DNA of 48,599 bases, taken from the NCBI GenBank assembly GCA_036272325.1, contig DATAYY010000109.1, positions 1-48,599 of the forward strand. Direction: 5' to 3'. The translations under genes were made by a program, and so were the position numbers. Positions 1-7,486 of the stretch are shown here, piece after piece. Origin of the DNA: Schlegelella_A sp036272325 (GTDB taxonomy: Bacteria > Pseudomonadota > Gammaproteobacteria > Burkholderiales > Burkholderiaceae_C). Under the pieces are notes generated by a model that was given only the letters and a program-made list of their open reading frames with translations, was not told where the DNA came from and did not search any database. Each line of letters begins with the position of its first letter. Within the stretch, counting starts at the first letter, position 1.

Positions 1-60
1 AGCGTCCTGTTCACCGCCGTCGCGATCTGGCGCTTCGACTGGGAAGAGCCGCGCAGCTGA
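1..60 (+). CDS. ABC-2 type transporter permease, C-terminal end only
   Basis: The first 60 bases read in frame as the last 19 residues of a protein, ending RFDWEEPRS and a TGA stop. The same residues end the longer fragment at 4964-5191. That fragment has the look of an ABC-2 permease C-terminus: a GGAW motif, an LP/P-W motif region, then a last hydrophobic helix. The rest of this gene lies left of the window. This is therefore probably the 3' end of the intact copy, but its completeness cannot be judged here. Confidence 0.6.
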   Translation, partial: SVLFTAVAIWRFDWEEPRS

Positions 61-67
61 CGGCAGT
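1..67 (+). repeat. Direct repeat, left copy (3' end of ABC permease gene)
   Basis: Positions 1-67 are identical to 5132-5198, through the stop codon and seven bases beyond it. The sequences then diverge after a few scattered matches. The left limit is unknown because the window starts inside the repeat. Confidence 0.93.
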
Positions 68-115
68 TGCCGTGCTGCACCGATCTCGATCGCGGACGCG
101 CGCCAAGATCGCCCC

Positions 116-1582
116 TCAGCGCGCGACCAATTCCTCCGGCCCAGCGCCACCGAGCGCGAGCATCAGCTGCGCGGCGTCGAGATAGCGCTGCGCGTCGGCA
201 CGCACGTAGCCGAGTCGCGCCTGCTGGTAGAGCCGCTCGGCGTCGAGCACCTGCAGCACGCCGACGTTGCCCTCGTGGTAGCTCTTCTGCGTCAGGTCGA
301 CATTGTCGAGCGCGGCGTCGCGGGCTCGGCCCTGCGCCTGCCATTGCTCGTGGCCGTGGCCGATCGCGTCGAGCGTGTCGGCGACCTGGCCGAACGCAAC
401 CAGCACGGTCTGCTCGTAGCGCGCGGCGCTGGCGTGCATCGCTTCTTCGGCGGCGCGCTTCTCGGCGCGCCGCGTACCGCCGTCGACGAGCGGCGCGATC
501 AGGCTGCCGGCGAGGCCGAAGACGCCGCTCGAGCGATCGAACAGATGACCGATCTCGGTCGCCTGCTGGCCGAACGACGCCGTCAGCTCGATGTGCGGAT
601 ACAGGTTGGCGGTCGCGACGCCGACTGCCGCCGTCGCCGCGTGAAGCTGCGCCTCGGCGGCCAGGATGTCGGGCCGGCGCGCGGCCAATTCGCTCGGCAC
701 GCTGATCGGCAAGCGCGCGGGCAGCGTCAGCGCCGCCAGCTCAGGCTCGGCCATCGGCGCCGCACCGGCCGGATCGCCGACGACGACGGCGAGCGCGTGA
801 CGTGCCGTCGCCAGTTCCTGGCGCAACGGCGGGATGAGCGTCGCGTCGCTCGCCAGCTGGCTGTCGGCGCTGACGATATCGAGGCGCGACACCGAGCCAG
901 CGTCGAAGGCGACATGGACGAGCTTCAGGTTCTCGCGATCGCGCTCGAGCACCGCCTCGGCGGTGGCGATCTGCGCGCGCACCGAGGCGATGCGGATCGC
1001 GGCGGCGACCGCCTGGCCGGTGACGGCGAGGCGCGCCGCTTCGAGCTGGCGCTGCTCGCCCTCGGTGTGCGCGCGCCGCTCCTCGATCGTCCGCGTCAGC
1101 GCGCCGGCGACGTCGACCGTATAGCCGACGCTGGCGCCGGCCGCGTAGTAGTCGAATGGCGGCGGCTTCGCCAGCGTGCCGAGGAACTGGGCGCCGTATT
1201 TCTGTCGGCCCGCGCCGGCGGTGAGGTCGACCTGCGGCGTGCGGCCGCCTTCGGCCGCATCGGCCAGCGCTTGCGCGCGAGCGAGTGTCGCGCTCGCCTC
1301 GACGATCGTCCGGTTGCGCGCGAGCGCGCGCTCGACGATCGCGTCGAGCGCCGGCGAGCCGAACAGCTTCCACCACTGGCGCGGCGGCGCTTCGCCGGCG
1401 ACCAGCGCCGGCATGCCGGCGGCCGCGTTCGCGGCCTCGCTGGCGGCGCTGTCGGACGCGCCGGCGCGGTAGCGATCCTCCTGTGGCGGCGTCGGCCGCT
1501 GGAAATCGGGGCCGGCGGCACAGCCGGCGAGCAGGGCGCCGGCGAGCGCGGCCAGCAGGAATAGCGAAGTCGGGCGCTTCAT
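116..1582 (-). CDS. Outer membrane efflux lipoprotein, NodT/OprM family
   Basis: Predicted outer-membrane channel of a tripartite efflux pump, 488 residues, usual for the family. It begins with a lipoprotein signal peptide: basic start, hydrophobic core, lipobox LAGC with the cysteine near residue 23. The mature sequence opens with the GPDFQRP stretch common in NodT-type factors. The repeated alpha-helical halves (residues roughly 100-290 and 300-480) fit the two OEP domains. The start was chosen because its ATG overlaps the emrB-like stop as ATGA, giving a normal signal peptide; longer readings upstream only run antisense to emrB. It is the last gene of the leftward marR-emrA-emrB operon and probably exports the same substrates. 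The substrate cannot be read from the sequence. Confidence 0.9.
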   Translation of the reverse strand: MKRPTSLFLLAALAGALLAGCAAGPDFQRPTPPQEDRYRAGASDSAASEAANAAAGMPALVAGEAPPRQWWKLFGSPALDAIVERALARNRTIVEASATLARAQALADAAEGGRTPQVDLTAGAGRQKYGAQFLGTLAKPPPFDYYAAGASVGYTVDVAGALTRTIEERRAHTEGEQRQLEAARLAVTGQAVAAAIRIASVRAQIATAEAVLERDRENLKLVHVAFDAGSVSRLDIVSADSQLASDATLIPPLRQELATARHALAVVVGDPAGAAPMAEPELAALTLPARLPISVPSELAARRPDILAAEAQLHAATAAVGVATANLYPHIELTASFGQQATEIGHLFDRSSGVFGLAGSLIAPLVDGGTRRAEKRAAEEAMHASAARYEQTVLVAFGQVADTLDAIGHGHEQWQAQGRARDAALDNVDLTQKSYHEGNVGVLQVLDAERLYQQARLGYVRADAQRYLDAAQLMLALGGAGPEELVAR

Positions 1583-3171
1583 TCGAGCAGCACCGGTTCG
1601 TTGTCGTGCTTGACAGCGCGCGGCGCGCCGCGCAGCAGCGCGACCAGCGGCACCGCGCAGAGCGTGAGCACCATCATGAGCTTGAAGTCGTTGTTGTAGG
1701 CAATCATGGCCGCCTGTGCCGTCACCGACGCGTTCAGCGCCGCGAGCTGCTCCGCGCCTGGCCAGCCGACGCCGGCGATCGGATGCAGGGCAGCGCCGGC
1801 GAACGGGGTCACCTGCTCGGCGATGCGCGAGTGCATGAGCTGCGTGTTGCGCGTCAGCAGTGCGACCACGACCGAGATGCCGATGCTGCTGCCGATGTTG
1901 CGCACCAGGCTGAACAGCGCCGTGCCCTCGTTGCGCAACTCGGGCGAGAGGGTCGCGAAGGTGACTGCGGCGAGCGGCACGTAGACGAAGCCGGTGCCGA
2001 ATCCTTGCACCAGCCCCGACAGGATCACCTGCCAGGTGTCCATCTGGAGATAGAAGCCCGACATCACCCAGAGCGACCAGGCGGTCATCGCGAAGCCCGC
2101 GGCGATGATCCAGCGCGTGTCGACGCGCCCCATCAGCCGGCCGACGACGACCATCGCCGCCAGCGTGCCGAGGCCGCGCGGCGCGGTCACCAGGCCGGTC
2201 AGCACGACCGGGTACTGCATCAGGTCCTGCAGCAGCGGCGGCAGCAGCGCGAGCGTCGCGAACAGGACGACGCCGACGATGAAGATGAAGACGTTGCCGG
2301 TCAGGAAGTTGCGGTCGCGAAAGAGCGCCGGGCTGACGAACGGGTGATGCCTCGTCGTCACCATGTGGACGACGAAGATGTAAAGGCCGAGCGCGGCGAC
2401 GGTCGCCTCGATGCCGATCTCGACCGACGAGAACCAGTCGTTGAGCTGGCCGCGATCGAGCATCAGCTGGAAGGCGCCGATGGCGACGCTGAGGGCGAGG
2501 AAGCCGACGAAGTCGAAGCGCGACCGGCGCAGGGTCGTCTCGGGCATCACGGCGACGACGCCAAACGCGCACAGCACGCCAACCGGCACGTTGATGAAGA
2601 ACACCCAGCGCCAGTCGTAGTTCTCGGTCAGCCAGCCGCCGAGCGCCGGCCCGAGGATCGGGCCGATCGTCACGCCCATCACCCAGAGCGCCATTGCCTT
2701 GGCATGCCGCTCCTTCGGGTTGATGTCAAGCAGGATGGCCTGCGACATCGGGATCAGCGCGGCGCCGGAGATGCCCTGGAACAGGCGCGCCGCGACGATC
2801 TCGGGCAGCGACTGCGCCAGGCCGCACAGAGCCGAGGCAACCGTGAAGCCGACGATCGAGAGCAGGAACACCTTGCGCCGGCCGAACTGGCCGGCCAGCC
2901 AGCCCGAAAGCGGCGTCATGATCGCGGCGGCAACGATGTACGACGTCAGCACCCAGGTCATCTGGTCCTGCGTCGTCGAGAGCGACCCCTGGATGCGCGG
3001 CAGCGCGACATTCGCGATCGTGTTGTCGAGCGCCTGCATGATCGACGCCATCATCACCAGCAGGGTGATGACGCCGCGGTGCGGGTTGCCCGCGCCGACG
3101 GACGCAGTCGGCCGATGCGGCGCTGCGCTCGAGGGCGCGGCCGGCCCGGCGGTCAACGACGATGTGGCCAT
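1579..3171 (-). CDS. emrB: EmrB-type MFS drug efflux permease (DHA2, 14 TM)
   Basis: Proton-driven inner-membrane exporter of the DHA2 family, 530 residues (EmrB is about 510). A long run of hydrophobic segments fits 14 helices. The family marks are visible: QALDNTIANVALP in the first helix, the loop 2-3 motif GWLAGQFGRRK, and the motif C region GPILGPALGGWL followed by WRWVFFINVPVG. The start at 3171 leaves a short Ser/Ala/Pro-rich cytoplasmic tail before the first helix. An upstream in-frame start at 3243 would overlap the emrA-like gene and adds only Arg-rich sequence. It lies 34 bases after the emrA-like stop and overlaps the outer-membrane factor start by ATGA, so the three pump parts are one operon. 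Confidence 0.92.
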   Translation of the reverse strand: MATSSLTAGPAAPSSAAPHRPTASVGAGNPHRGVITLLVMMASIMQALDNTIANVALPRIQGSLSTTQDQMTWVLTSYIVAAAIMTPLSGWLAGQFGRRKVFLLSIVGFTVASALCGLAQSLPEIVAARLFQGISGAALIPMSQAILLDINPKERHAKAMALWVMGVTIGPILGPALGGWLTENYDWRWVFFINVPVGVLCAFGVVAVMPETTLRRSRFDFVGFLALSVAIGAFQLMLDRGQLNDWFSSVEIGIEATVAALGLYIFVVHMVTTRHHPFVSPALFRDRNFLTGNVFIFIVGVVLFATLALLPPLLQDLMQYPVVLTGLVTAPRGLGTLAAMVVVGRLMGRVDTRWIIAAGFAMTAWSLWVMSGFYLQMDTWQVILSGLVQGFGTGFVYVPLAAVTFATLSPELRNEGTALFSLVRNIGSSIGISVVVALLTRNTQLMHSRIAEQVTPFAGAALHPIAGVGWPGAEQLAALNASVTAQAAMIAYNNDFKLMMVLTLCAVPLVALLRGAPRAVKHDNEPVLLE

Positions 3172-3205
3172 GGCGTTGCGAGAACCCGCTCGCGAGGCGC
3201 GCCGC

Positions 3206-4396
3206 TCAGCGGGCCGAGGCGGCTGTCCTCGCCGCGGGCGCAACGTCGGCCGAGCCGATCAGCCGGCGCCGGTGGCCGGTGTCGACGCTGACGCTGGCGC
3301 TCAGGCCGGCGTGCATCGGATAGGCCGGATCGAGCGCGCGAAGCTCGATCCGCACCGGCAGGCGCTGGACGACCTTGACCCAGTTGCCGGTCGCGTTCTC
3401 GGCCGGCAGGACGGAGAACTGCGAGCCCGTTCCGGGGCTGACGCTGCCGAGCTCGCCGGCGAAGCTGCGGCCGGGATAGCTGTCGACCTTGACCTCGACC
3501 GGCTGGCCGACGCGCATGTGCGCGAGCTGGTCTTCCTTGAAGTTGGCCTCGACCCAGACCTTGCCGGTCGAGACCAGCGCGAACAGCGGCTGCGCGGCGG
3601 CGATCGTGCTGCCCGCCTGCAGCGACTCGACGCGCGTGACGACGCCGTCGCTCGGCGCGCGCACCTGCGTATACGAGAGATCGAGTCGGGCGCGGTCCAG
3701 GCGCGCCTGCGCCTGCTGCGCGAGCGGATGGCGCTCGGGCGCCACCCGTGCGTTGCCGCCAAGGCTGGCGAGGACGGCGCCGATCTGCTGCTGCGTGCCG
3801 GCGATCTGGGCGCGCGCATCCTCGAGCGCGTGCGAGGCGCGGTCGACTTGCAGTTGCGACGAGATGCCGGAGGCGATGAGGCGCTGCTGGCGGTCGTACT
3901 CGCGCTGCTGGAAGGCGACCGTGTCCTCGGCTGCCTTCAGCTCGGCCTCGCGCTGCCGGTAGTTCGCCTTGAGCATCTCGACCTGGAGCCGGGCCGAGGC
4001 GAGCTGCGCCTCGGCGTCGGCGACGGCGATGCGGAATGGCGCGTCGTCGATGCGAAAGAGCAGGTCGCCCTTCTTCACCGCCTGGTTGTCGTGCACGTCG
4101 ACCTCGAGCACCCGGCCGGAGACATTGGCGCTGATCGCCACACGCGCCGACTGCACGTAGGCGTCGTCGGTCGTCTCGTAGCGTCCGCCGGAAAGATAGA
4201 GCCAAGCCGCACCGGCCAGCACGACCAGCGGGCCAAAGATCATGAGCGGCAGGCGCCAGCGCGAGCGTGGCGGTGTCGCGGCCCGCGGCGTCGCGGCCGC
4301 GATTTCGGCGTCGCCGAGTGCTTCGGCGCCGGCCTCGGCGCCCGCGGAAGGGGCGGCGTCGGGCGTTCGCAGGGCGTTGGGATCGGTGCGGTCCAT
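3206..4396 (-). CDS. emrA: EmrA/HlyD-type membrane fusion protein
   Basis: Periplasmic adaptor linking the MFS pump to the outer-membrane factor; 396 residues. It has a short cytoplasmic N-terminus, one transmembrane helix at about residues 45-65, then the EmrA signature TTDDAYVQ and the lipoyl-like strand IDDAPF. A long heptad-rich coiled-coil hairpin covers residues about 110-220. The second lipoyl half starts at RAPSDGVVTRV, followed by a beta-barrel. The start at MDRTDPN lies 7 bases after the marR stop. Two in-frame upstream starts (4465, 4447) would overlap marR and add a non-conserved Pro-rich stretch, so they are less likely. The family assignment is secure; the substrate is unknown. 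Confidence 0.9.
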   Translation of the reverse strand: MDRTDPNALRTPDAAPSAGAEAGAEALGDAEIAAATPRAATPPRSRWRLPLMIFGPLVVLAGAAWLYLSGGRYETTDDAYVQSARVAISANVSGRVLEVDVHDNQAVKKGDLLFRIDDAPFRIAVADAEAQLASARLQVEMLKANYRQREAELKAAEDTVAFQQREYDRQQRLIASGISSQLQVDRASHALEDARAQIAGTQQQIGAVLASLGGNARVAPERHPLAQQAQARLDRARLDLSYTQVRAPSDGVVTRVESLQAGSTIAAAQPLFALVSTGKVWVEANFKEDQLAHMRVGQPVEVKVDSYPGRSFAGELGSVSPGTGSQFSVLPAENATGNWVKVVQRLPVRIELRALDPAYPMHAGLSASVSVDTGHRRRLIGSADVAPAARTAASAR

Positions 4397-4403
4397 GGCG
4401 AGC

Positions 4404-4880
4404 TCAGGCGGAGGCGCGACGGGCGCGCGGTGCAGGGGCAGCGTCATCGAGGTCGCCGAACGCAAGCGCGTTCGCGTGCAACTTCTCGAGCACGTTCATG
4501 AAAGCGTCCCGGTCGACGCGGCTGATGCCGGCGAAGGTCTCGTTGCGGGTCGCCTCGGCGACGCGCCAGATCTCGGCGAGCGACGGCTTCGCCTTGTCGC
4601 TGAGAAAGAGCCGGCGCGCGCGCCGGTCGTCGGGATCGGCACGGCGCTCGAGCAGCCCCTCGCCTTCCATGTGGTCGAGGATCCGCACCATCGTCATCGG
4701 GTCGACGTCGGTGAGCTCGGCCAAGCGCGCCTGCGAGACGCCTTCGTTGCGCTCGAGCGTGACAAGCGCCTTGCACTGGACCAGCGTCAGCGAGATCTCG
4801 TGCGCATGCGCCTCGAACCGCGCTACGTACCGCCGGCTGAGGTCCTTGAGGAGAAATCCGAACTGCTGAAGACGGTCCAT
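4404..4880 (-). CDS. MarR-family transcriptional repressor
   Basis: A 158-residue winged helix-turn-helix regulator. The recognition helix region is SQARLAELTDVDPMTMVRIL (about residues 49-68). The wing follows with the family signature RRADPDDRRARRLFLSD. The helices at both ends fit the MarR dimer interface. It is the first gene of the leftward efflux operon and lies 7 bases before the emrA-like start. An inverted repeat sits 48-61 bases upstream of its ATG (4924-4948), so self-repression released by a pump substrate is the likely mode; this is inference from known MarR-EmrAB arrangements. Length and motif order are normal for the family. Confidence 0.92.
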   Translation of the reverse strand: MDRLQQFGFLLKDLSRRYVARFEAHAHEISLTLVQCKALVTLERNEGVSQARLAELTDVDPMTMVRILDHMEGEGLLERRADPDDRRARRLFLSDKAKPSLAEIWRVAEATRNETFAGISRVDRDAFMNVLEKLHANALAFGDLDDAAPAPRARRASA

Positions 4881-4923
4881 TTCGTTCGCCCAGGGCCAAG
4901 ACGGCTGCTTTCGTTGCGACGAA

Positions 4924-4948
4924 TATTATCACACTCGTGATGATATCA
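4924..4948 (-). promoter_or_regulatory. Candidate MarR operator and promoter of the efflux operon
   Basis: An AT-rich island in GC-rich DNA just upstream of marR. It holds the inverted repeat ATCAC-N4-GTGAT (4928-4941) and an overlapping 8-base palindrome TGATATCA (4941-4948). On the minus strand, TTGATA, GATAAT and TAATAT can serve as -35/-10-like elements that overlap the dyad. A bound repressor would therefore block transcription. The exact promoter boxes are uncertain. Confidence 0.55.
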
Positions 4949-4963
4949 ACTGCTTGCAAGCCG

Positions 4964-5191
4964 CCGTCACTCGGCGGCGCCTGGGTGTCGTCGTTCGTCT
5001 TTCCGCAATGGCTGCAGACCGCGTCGCTCGTCGTGCCGACGCGCTGGGCGGTCGACGGCCTCGATGCGATGACCTGGCGCGGCCTCGGCATCAATGCCGC
5101 AATCGCGCCGGTCGTGGTGCTGCTCGCGTTCAGCGTCCTGTTCACCGCCGTCGCGATCTGGCGCTTCGACTGGGAAGAGCCGCGCAGCTGA
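4964..5191 (+). pseudogene. 5'-truncated ABC-2 permease fragment
   Basis: An open frame of about 75 residues with the C-terminal pattern of ABC-2 permeases: GGAW, then FPQWLQ, PTRWAVDGL, and a final hydrophobic helix ending RFDWEEPRS. Everything upstream that such a protein needs (about 200-300 residues with several helices) is missing. The homology appears to begin just behind the marR operator. The last 60 bases are identical to the permease end at window positions 1-60, so this is a partial duplicate of that gene. It has no recognisable ribosome-binding site or start of its own. The 5' limit is estimated from where the family pattern starts. Confidence 0.75.
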
Positions 5192-5198
5192 CGGCAGT
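5132..5198 (+). repeat. Direct repeat, right copy
   Basis: Identical to positions 1-67 and in the same orientation. Together the copies bracket about 5.06 kb holding the whole efflux operon. The repeat is probably longer on its left side, because the permease fragment extends back to about 4964. Confidence 0.93.
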
Positions 5199-5222
5199 CG
5201 CCGGACGCGCTCGGGCCCGACC

Positions 5223-5258
5223 GCAAAGAAAAGCGCCGCTGCAGTTCGTGCAGCGGCG
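5223..5258 (-). terminator. Intrinsic terminator of the propeller lipoprotein gene
   Basis: A perfect 10-bp stem (CGCCGCTGCA at 5234-5243 pairs with 5249-5258) closes a 5-base loop. On the minus strand it is followed at once by CTTTTCTTT. It starts about 25 bases after the stop of the leftward gene ending at 5283. This is a textbook Rho-independent terminator for that gene. Confidence 0.85.
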
Positions 5259-5282
5259 TGGGCGATGGTCACCCGATCGGGA

Positions 5283-7373
5283 TCACGGCATCTGGATCGC
5301 CTGCATGGTCGGTGCCCAGGTGGCGTTGGGCGCCGTGCCCGGCGCGCTCAGATCGACGCGGATCAAGAACAGCGGGAAGTTGACGTTGAAGCCATGGAAG
5401 CTAGGCTGCGTATCGGCGAGGACGTAGCCGAAGTTGCGCGCCGGGTCGATCGTCACCGAGTTCGGGTCGCCACGCATCCCGAGCTGCGTCGGCGTGCCGT
5501 TGATCGATGGCTTCGGGATCAACGTTGCCGCGATCGTGAACGCGTTGGTCGCGTCGGCGGCGCCGGTGATCGTCGCCGTCGGCATCTGCACCAGGCGCAG
5601 GTTTTGGCCGAACTCGTCGGCGACGAGCGCCTGGTGGGTCAACACGTTGACCGCGACCTGCCCGCCGGGGCCTTCGCCGACGGGCGGCGTCGTACCGATG
5701 CCCGGCACTGACAGCGTCGGCGCCGGGCCGGTCCCGGTCGCAGGCAGCTCGTTCATGTTGATCACGTACGCCTTGTCCTCGAACTCCGGCGTGATGACCA
5801 TCATCCCGGTCAGGCTGTCGAAGGCGACGCCGTCGGTGGTGCCGAGGCTTGCCGAGTAGCCGCGCTGGGTCATCGGCGTCACCGTCGTGTCGACCGTGAA
5901 CTTCTGTCCGTCGGACGAGACGAATACGAGGCCGGTCTCTGAATTGAGCGAGAACGAGTCCGTTCCCGGGACGTTGATCACCGAGGTGGTGATCCAGGTC
6001 GGCGTCGCCGTCGAGATGTCGAGCAGGCCGATTGTGTCGGTGCCGGCAACGACGACATGATTGCGCTTGCCGTCGACGATCACGCCCCCGAACGAGCCAC
6101 TGAAGTCGAGCCCGGTGCACGCAACGCTGAACTCGACCGTGTTGTCCGACGCCTTGATGACGTGGACCGTGAGGGCCGATCCATTCGCAGCGAGGACGTA
6201 GACGCGGCCGTTGTCGGCGAAGAAGTTTGACGCGATCGCGGTCGACGTTCCGGGCAGCGATACCAGGGTGATGATCGGGTTGGCGACGCCGACGGTCAGA
6301 TCGACCACCGCGATCTGGCCATTGCCGGATGCATCCTTGGTGTAGATCGGGACGTAGCCGACGTTGTGGATCGTGTCGATCGCGATCAGGCCCTGGCTCG
6401 GCAGCGTCTTGATCGCCGCCGGTGCGGCGGGGCCGCCGATGATGTTGGCCTTGACCGTGTCGATGACGGTCCGGTTGCCGTTGAGGTCCATCGTCGTGCC
6501 CAGGGCCGTGCCGGCGAACTCGGTGAGCGCGGTGACGACGTCGGCGGTGCCGGCGCCGATCGGCAGGTTCACCGCGACGCCGTTGCAGGTGTACTGCACG
6601 GTCTGGATCGCGCCGGTCGCGTCGATTGTCTTGCCGTCGAAGACCTTGTCGCCGATGTCGGCGAGGAGCGCGCGCAGCACCTCGTGGCGGTCGCCGCCGC
6701 AGCGGGCGAGGTAGTCGGCGATCAGCTGCGAGTAGGCACCGAGGACGGCACCGAGCTTGTACTGATCTGGATGCGCCGTCGCGTCGGTCTGGCCGAACAG
6801 CGGATTCAGCGTGTCGACCGGAGCGGTGACGTTGTAGACGGTCTCGATGAGGGTGTTCGCAGCGCCGAGCGTGGTCGTGAAGTCCGCAGTGGTCGGGTTC
6901 GGCAGCAGCGCAAGCTGGCGCTTGACGATTTCATCGACGAAGCTGCTCATCGGCGTGATGAAGACCTGCGTTGTGGCAACGCCGACCAGCGCGCATAGCG
7001 TCAGCGTGTTCGTCTGGGTGGTGTTGGTCGCTTCGTCGACGTAAGTGCCGCCGCTGACGCAGACGCGGGCCGGCCCGGTGATCGAAGTATTGAAGGCGAA
7101 GCCGGTCGCCGTGGTGGTGACCGTCTCGACCGCGGCGCCGGTGTTGGTGCCGTTCGGATTGACGTTGAAGAGGCTGGCGGTTGCGCCGGAGATCGGGCCG
7201 AGATAGGCGGTGCCGGTGACGCCGGCGCCTGTGGGAGTTGGGCCGGGAGTTGCGCCGGCGAGCGGGCTGAAATCGTCGCCGCCGCAGGCGCTGAGCACGA
7301 GCAGGGCGAGCGTCGACAGCATCGCGCCGGCGCCGCGCAGCACCGACGCAGCAATTGGTTGTGAAACTGACAT
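5283..7373 (-). CDS. Large lipoprotein with beta-propeller-like C-terminal half
   Basis: A 696-residue predicted lipoprotein. The signal peptide ends in the lipobox LSAC, with the cysteine followed by GGDD. The start at 7373 is set by a strong ribosome-binding site, GGAGGAG at 7381-7387, seven bases before the ATG. Residues about 45-130 look like a beta-sandwich with a disulfide-capable cysteine pair. The part from about residue 330 on repeats short units such as NVGYVPIY, RVYVLAANG, NHVVVAGTD and FGYVLAD, as in YncE/NHL-type seven-bladed propellers. It stands alone, between the duplicated permease end and the mcc genes, and ends at a clear terminator. The molecular role is unknown; a cell-surface binding or scaffold role is only a guess. 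Confidence 0.75.
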   Translation of the reverse strand: MSVSQPIAASVLRGAGAMLSTLALLVLSACGGDDFSPLAGATPGPTPTGAGVTGTAYLGPISGATASLFNVNPNGTNTGAAVETVTTTATGFAFNTSITGPARVCVSGGTYVDEATNTTQTNTLTLCALVGVATTQVFITPMSSFVDEIVKRQLALLPNPTTADFTTTLGAANTLIETVYNVTAPVDTLNPLFGQTDATAHPDQYKLGAVLGAYSQLIADYLARCGGDRHEVLRALLADIGDKVFDGKTIDATGAIQTVQYTCNGVAVNLPIGAGTADVVTALTEFAGTALGTTMDLNGNRTVIDTVKANIIGGPAAPAAIKTLPSQGLIAIDTIHNVGYVPIYTKDASGNGQIAVVDLTVGVANPIITLVSLPGTSTAIASNFFADNGRVYVLAANGSALTVHVIKASDNTVEFSVACTGLDFSGSFGGVIVDGKRNHVVVAGTDTIGLLDISTATPTWITTSVINVPGTDSFSLNSETGLVFVSSDGQKFTVDTTVTPMTQRGYSASLGTTDGVAFDSLTGMMVITPEFEDKAYVINMNELPATGTGPAPTLSVPGIGTTPPVGEGPGGQVAVNVLTHQALVADEFGQNLRLVQMPTATITGAADATNAFTIAATLIPKPSINGTPTQLGMRGDPNSVTIDPARNFGYVLADTQPSFHGFNVNFPLFLIRVDLSAPGTAPNATWAPTMQAIQMP

Positions 7374-7486
7374 GTTGAAACTCCTCCAATGGGGAGTCGG
7401 ATTGAACGGCGGCGGCTGCCCCGCCACAACCCCATCGAATGAGGGGATATGGTTAGATTTGAGGATGGGCGGCGCCGCGGCGGCCG

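Noticed and set aside
1285..3291. 668-codon open frame opposite emrB
   Set aside because: Arg/His-rich antisense composition; the other strand has an unmistakable 14-helix transporter.
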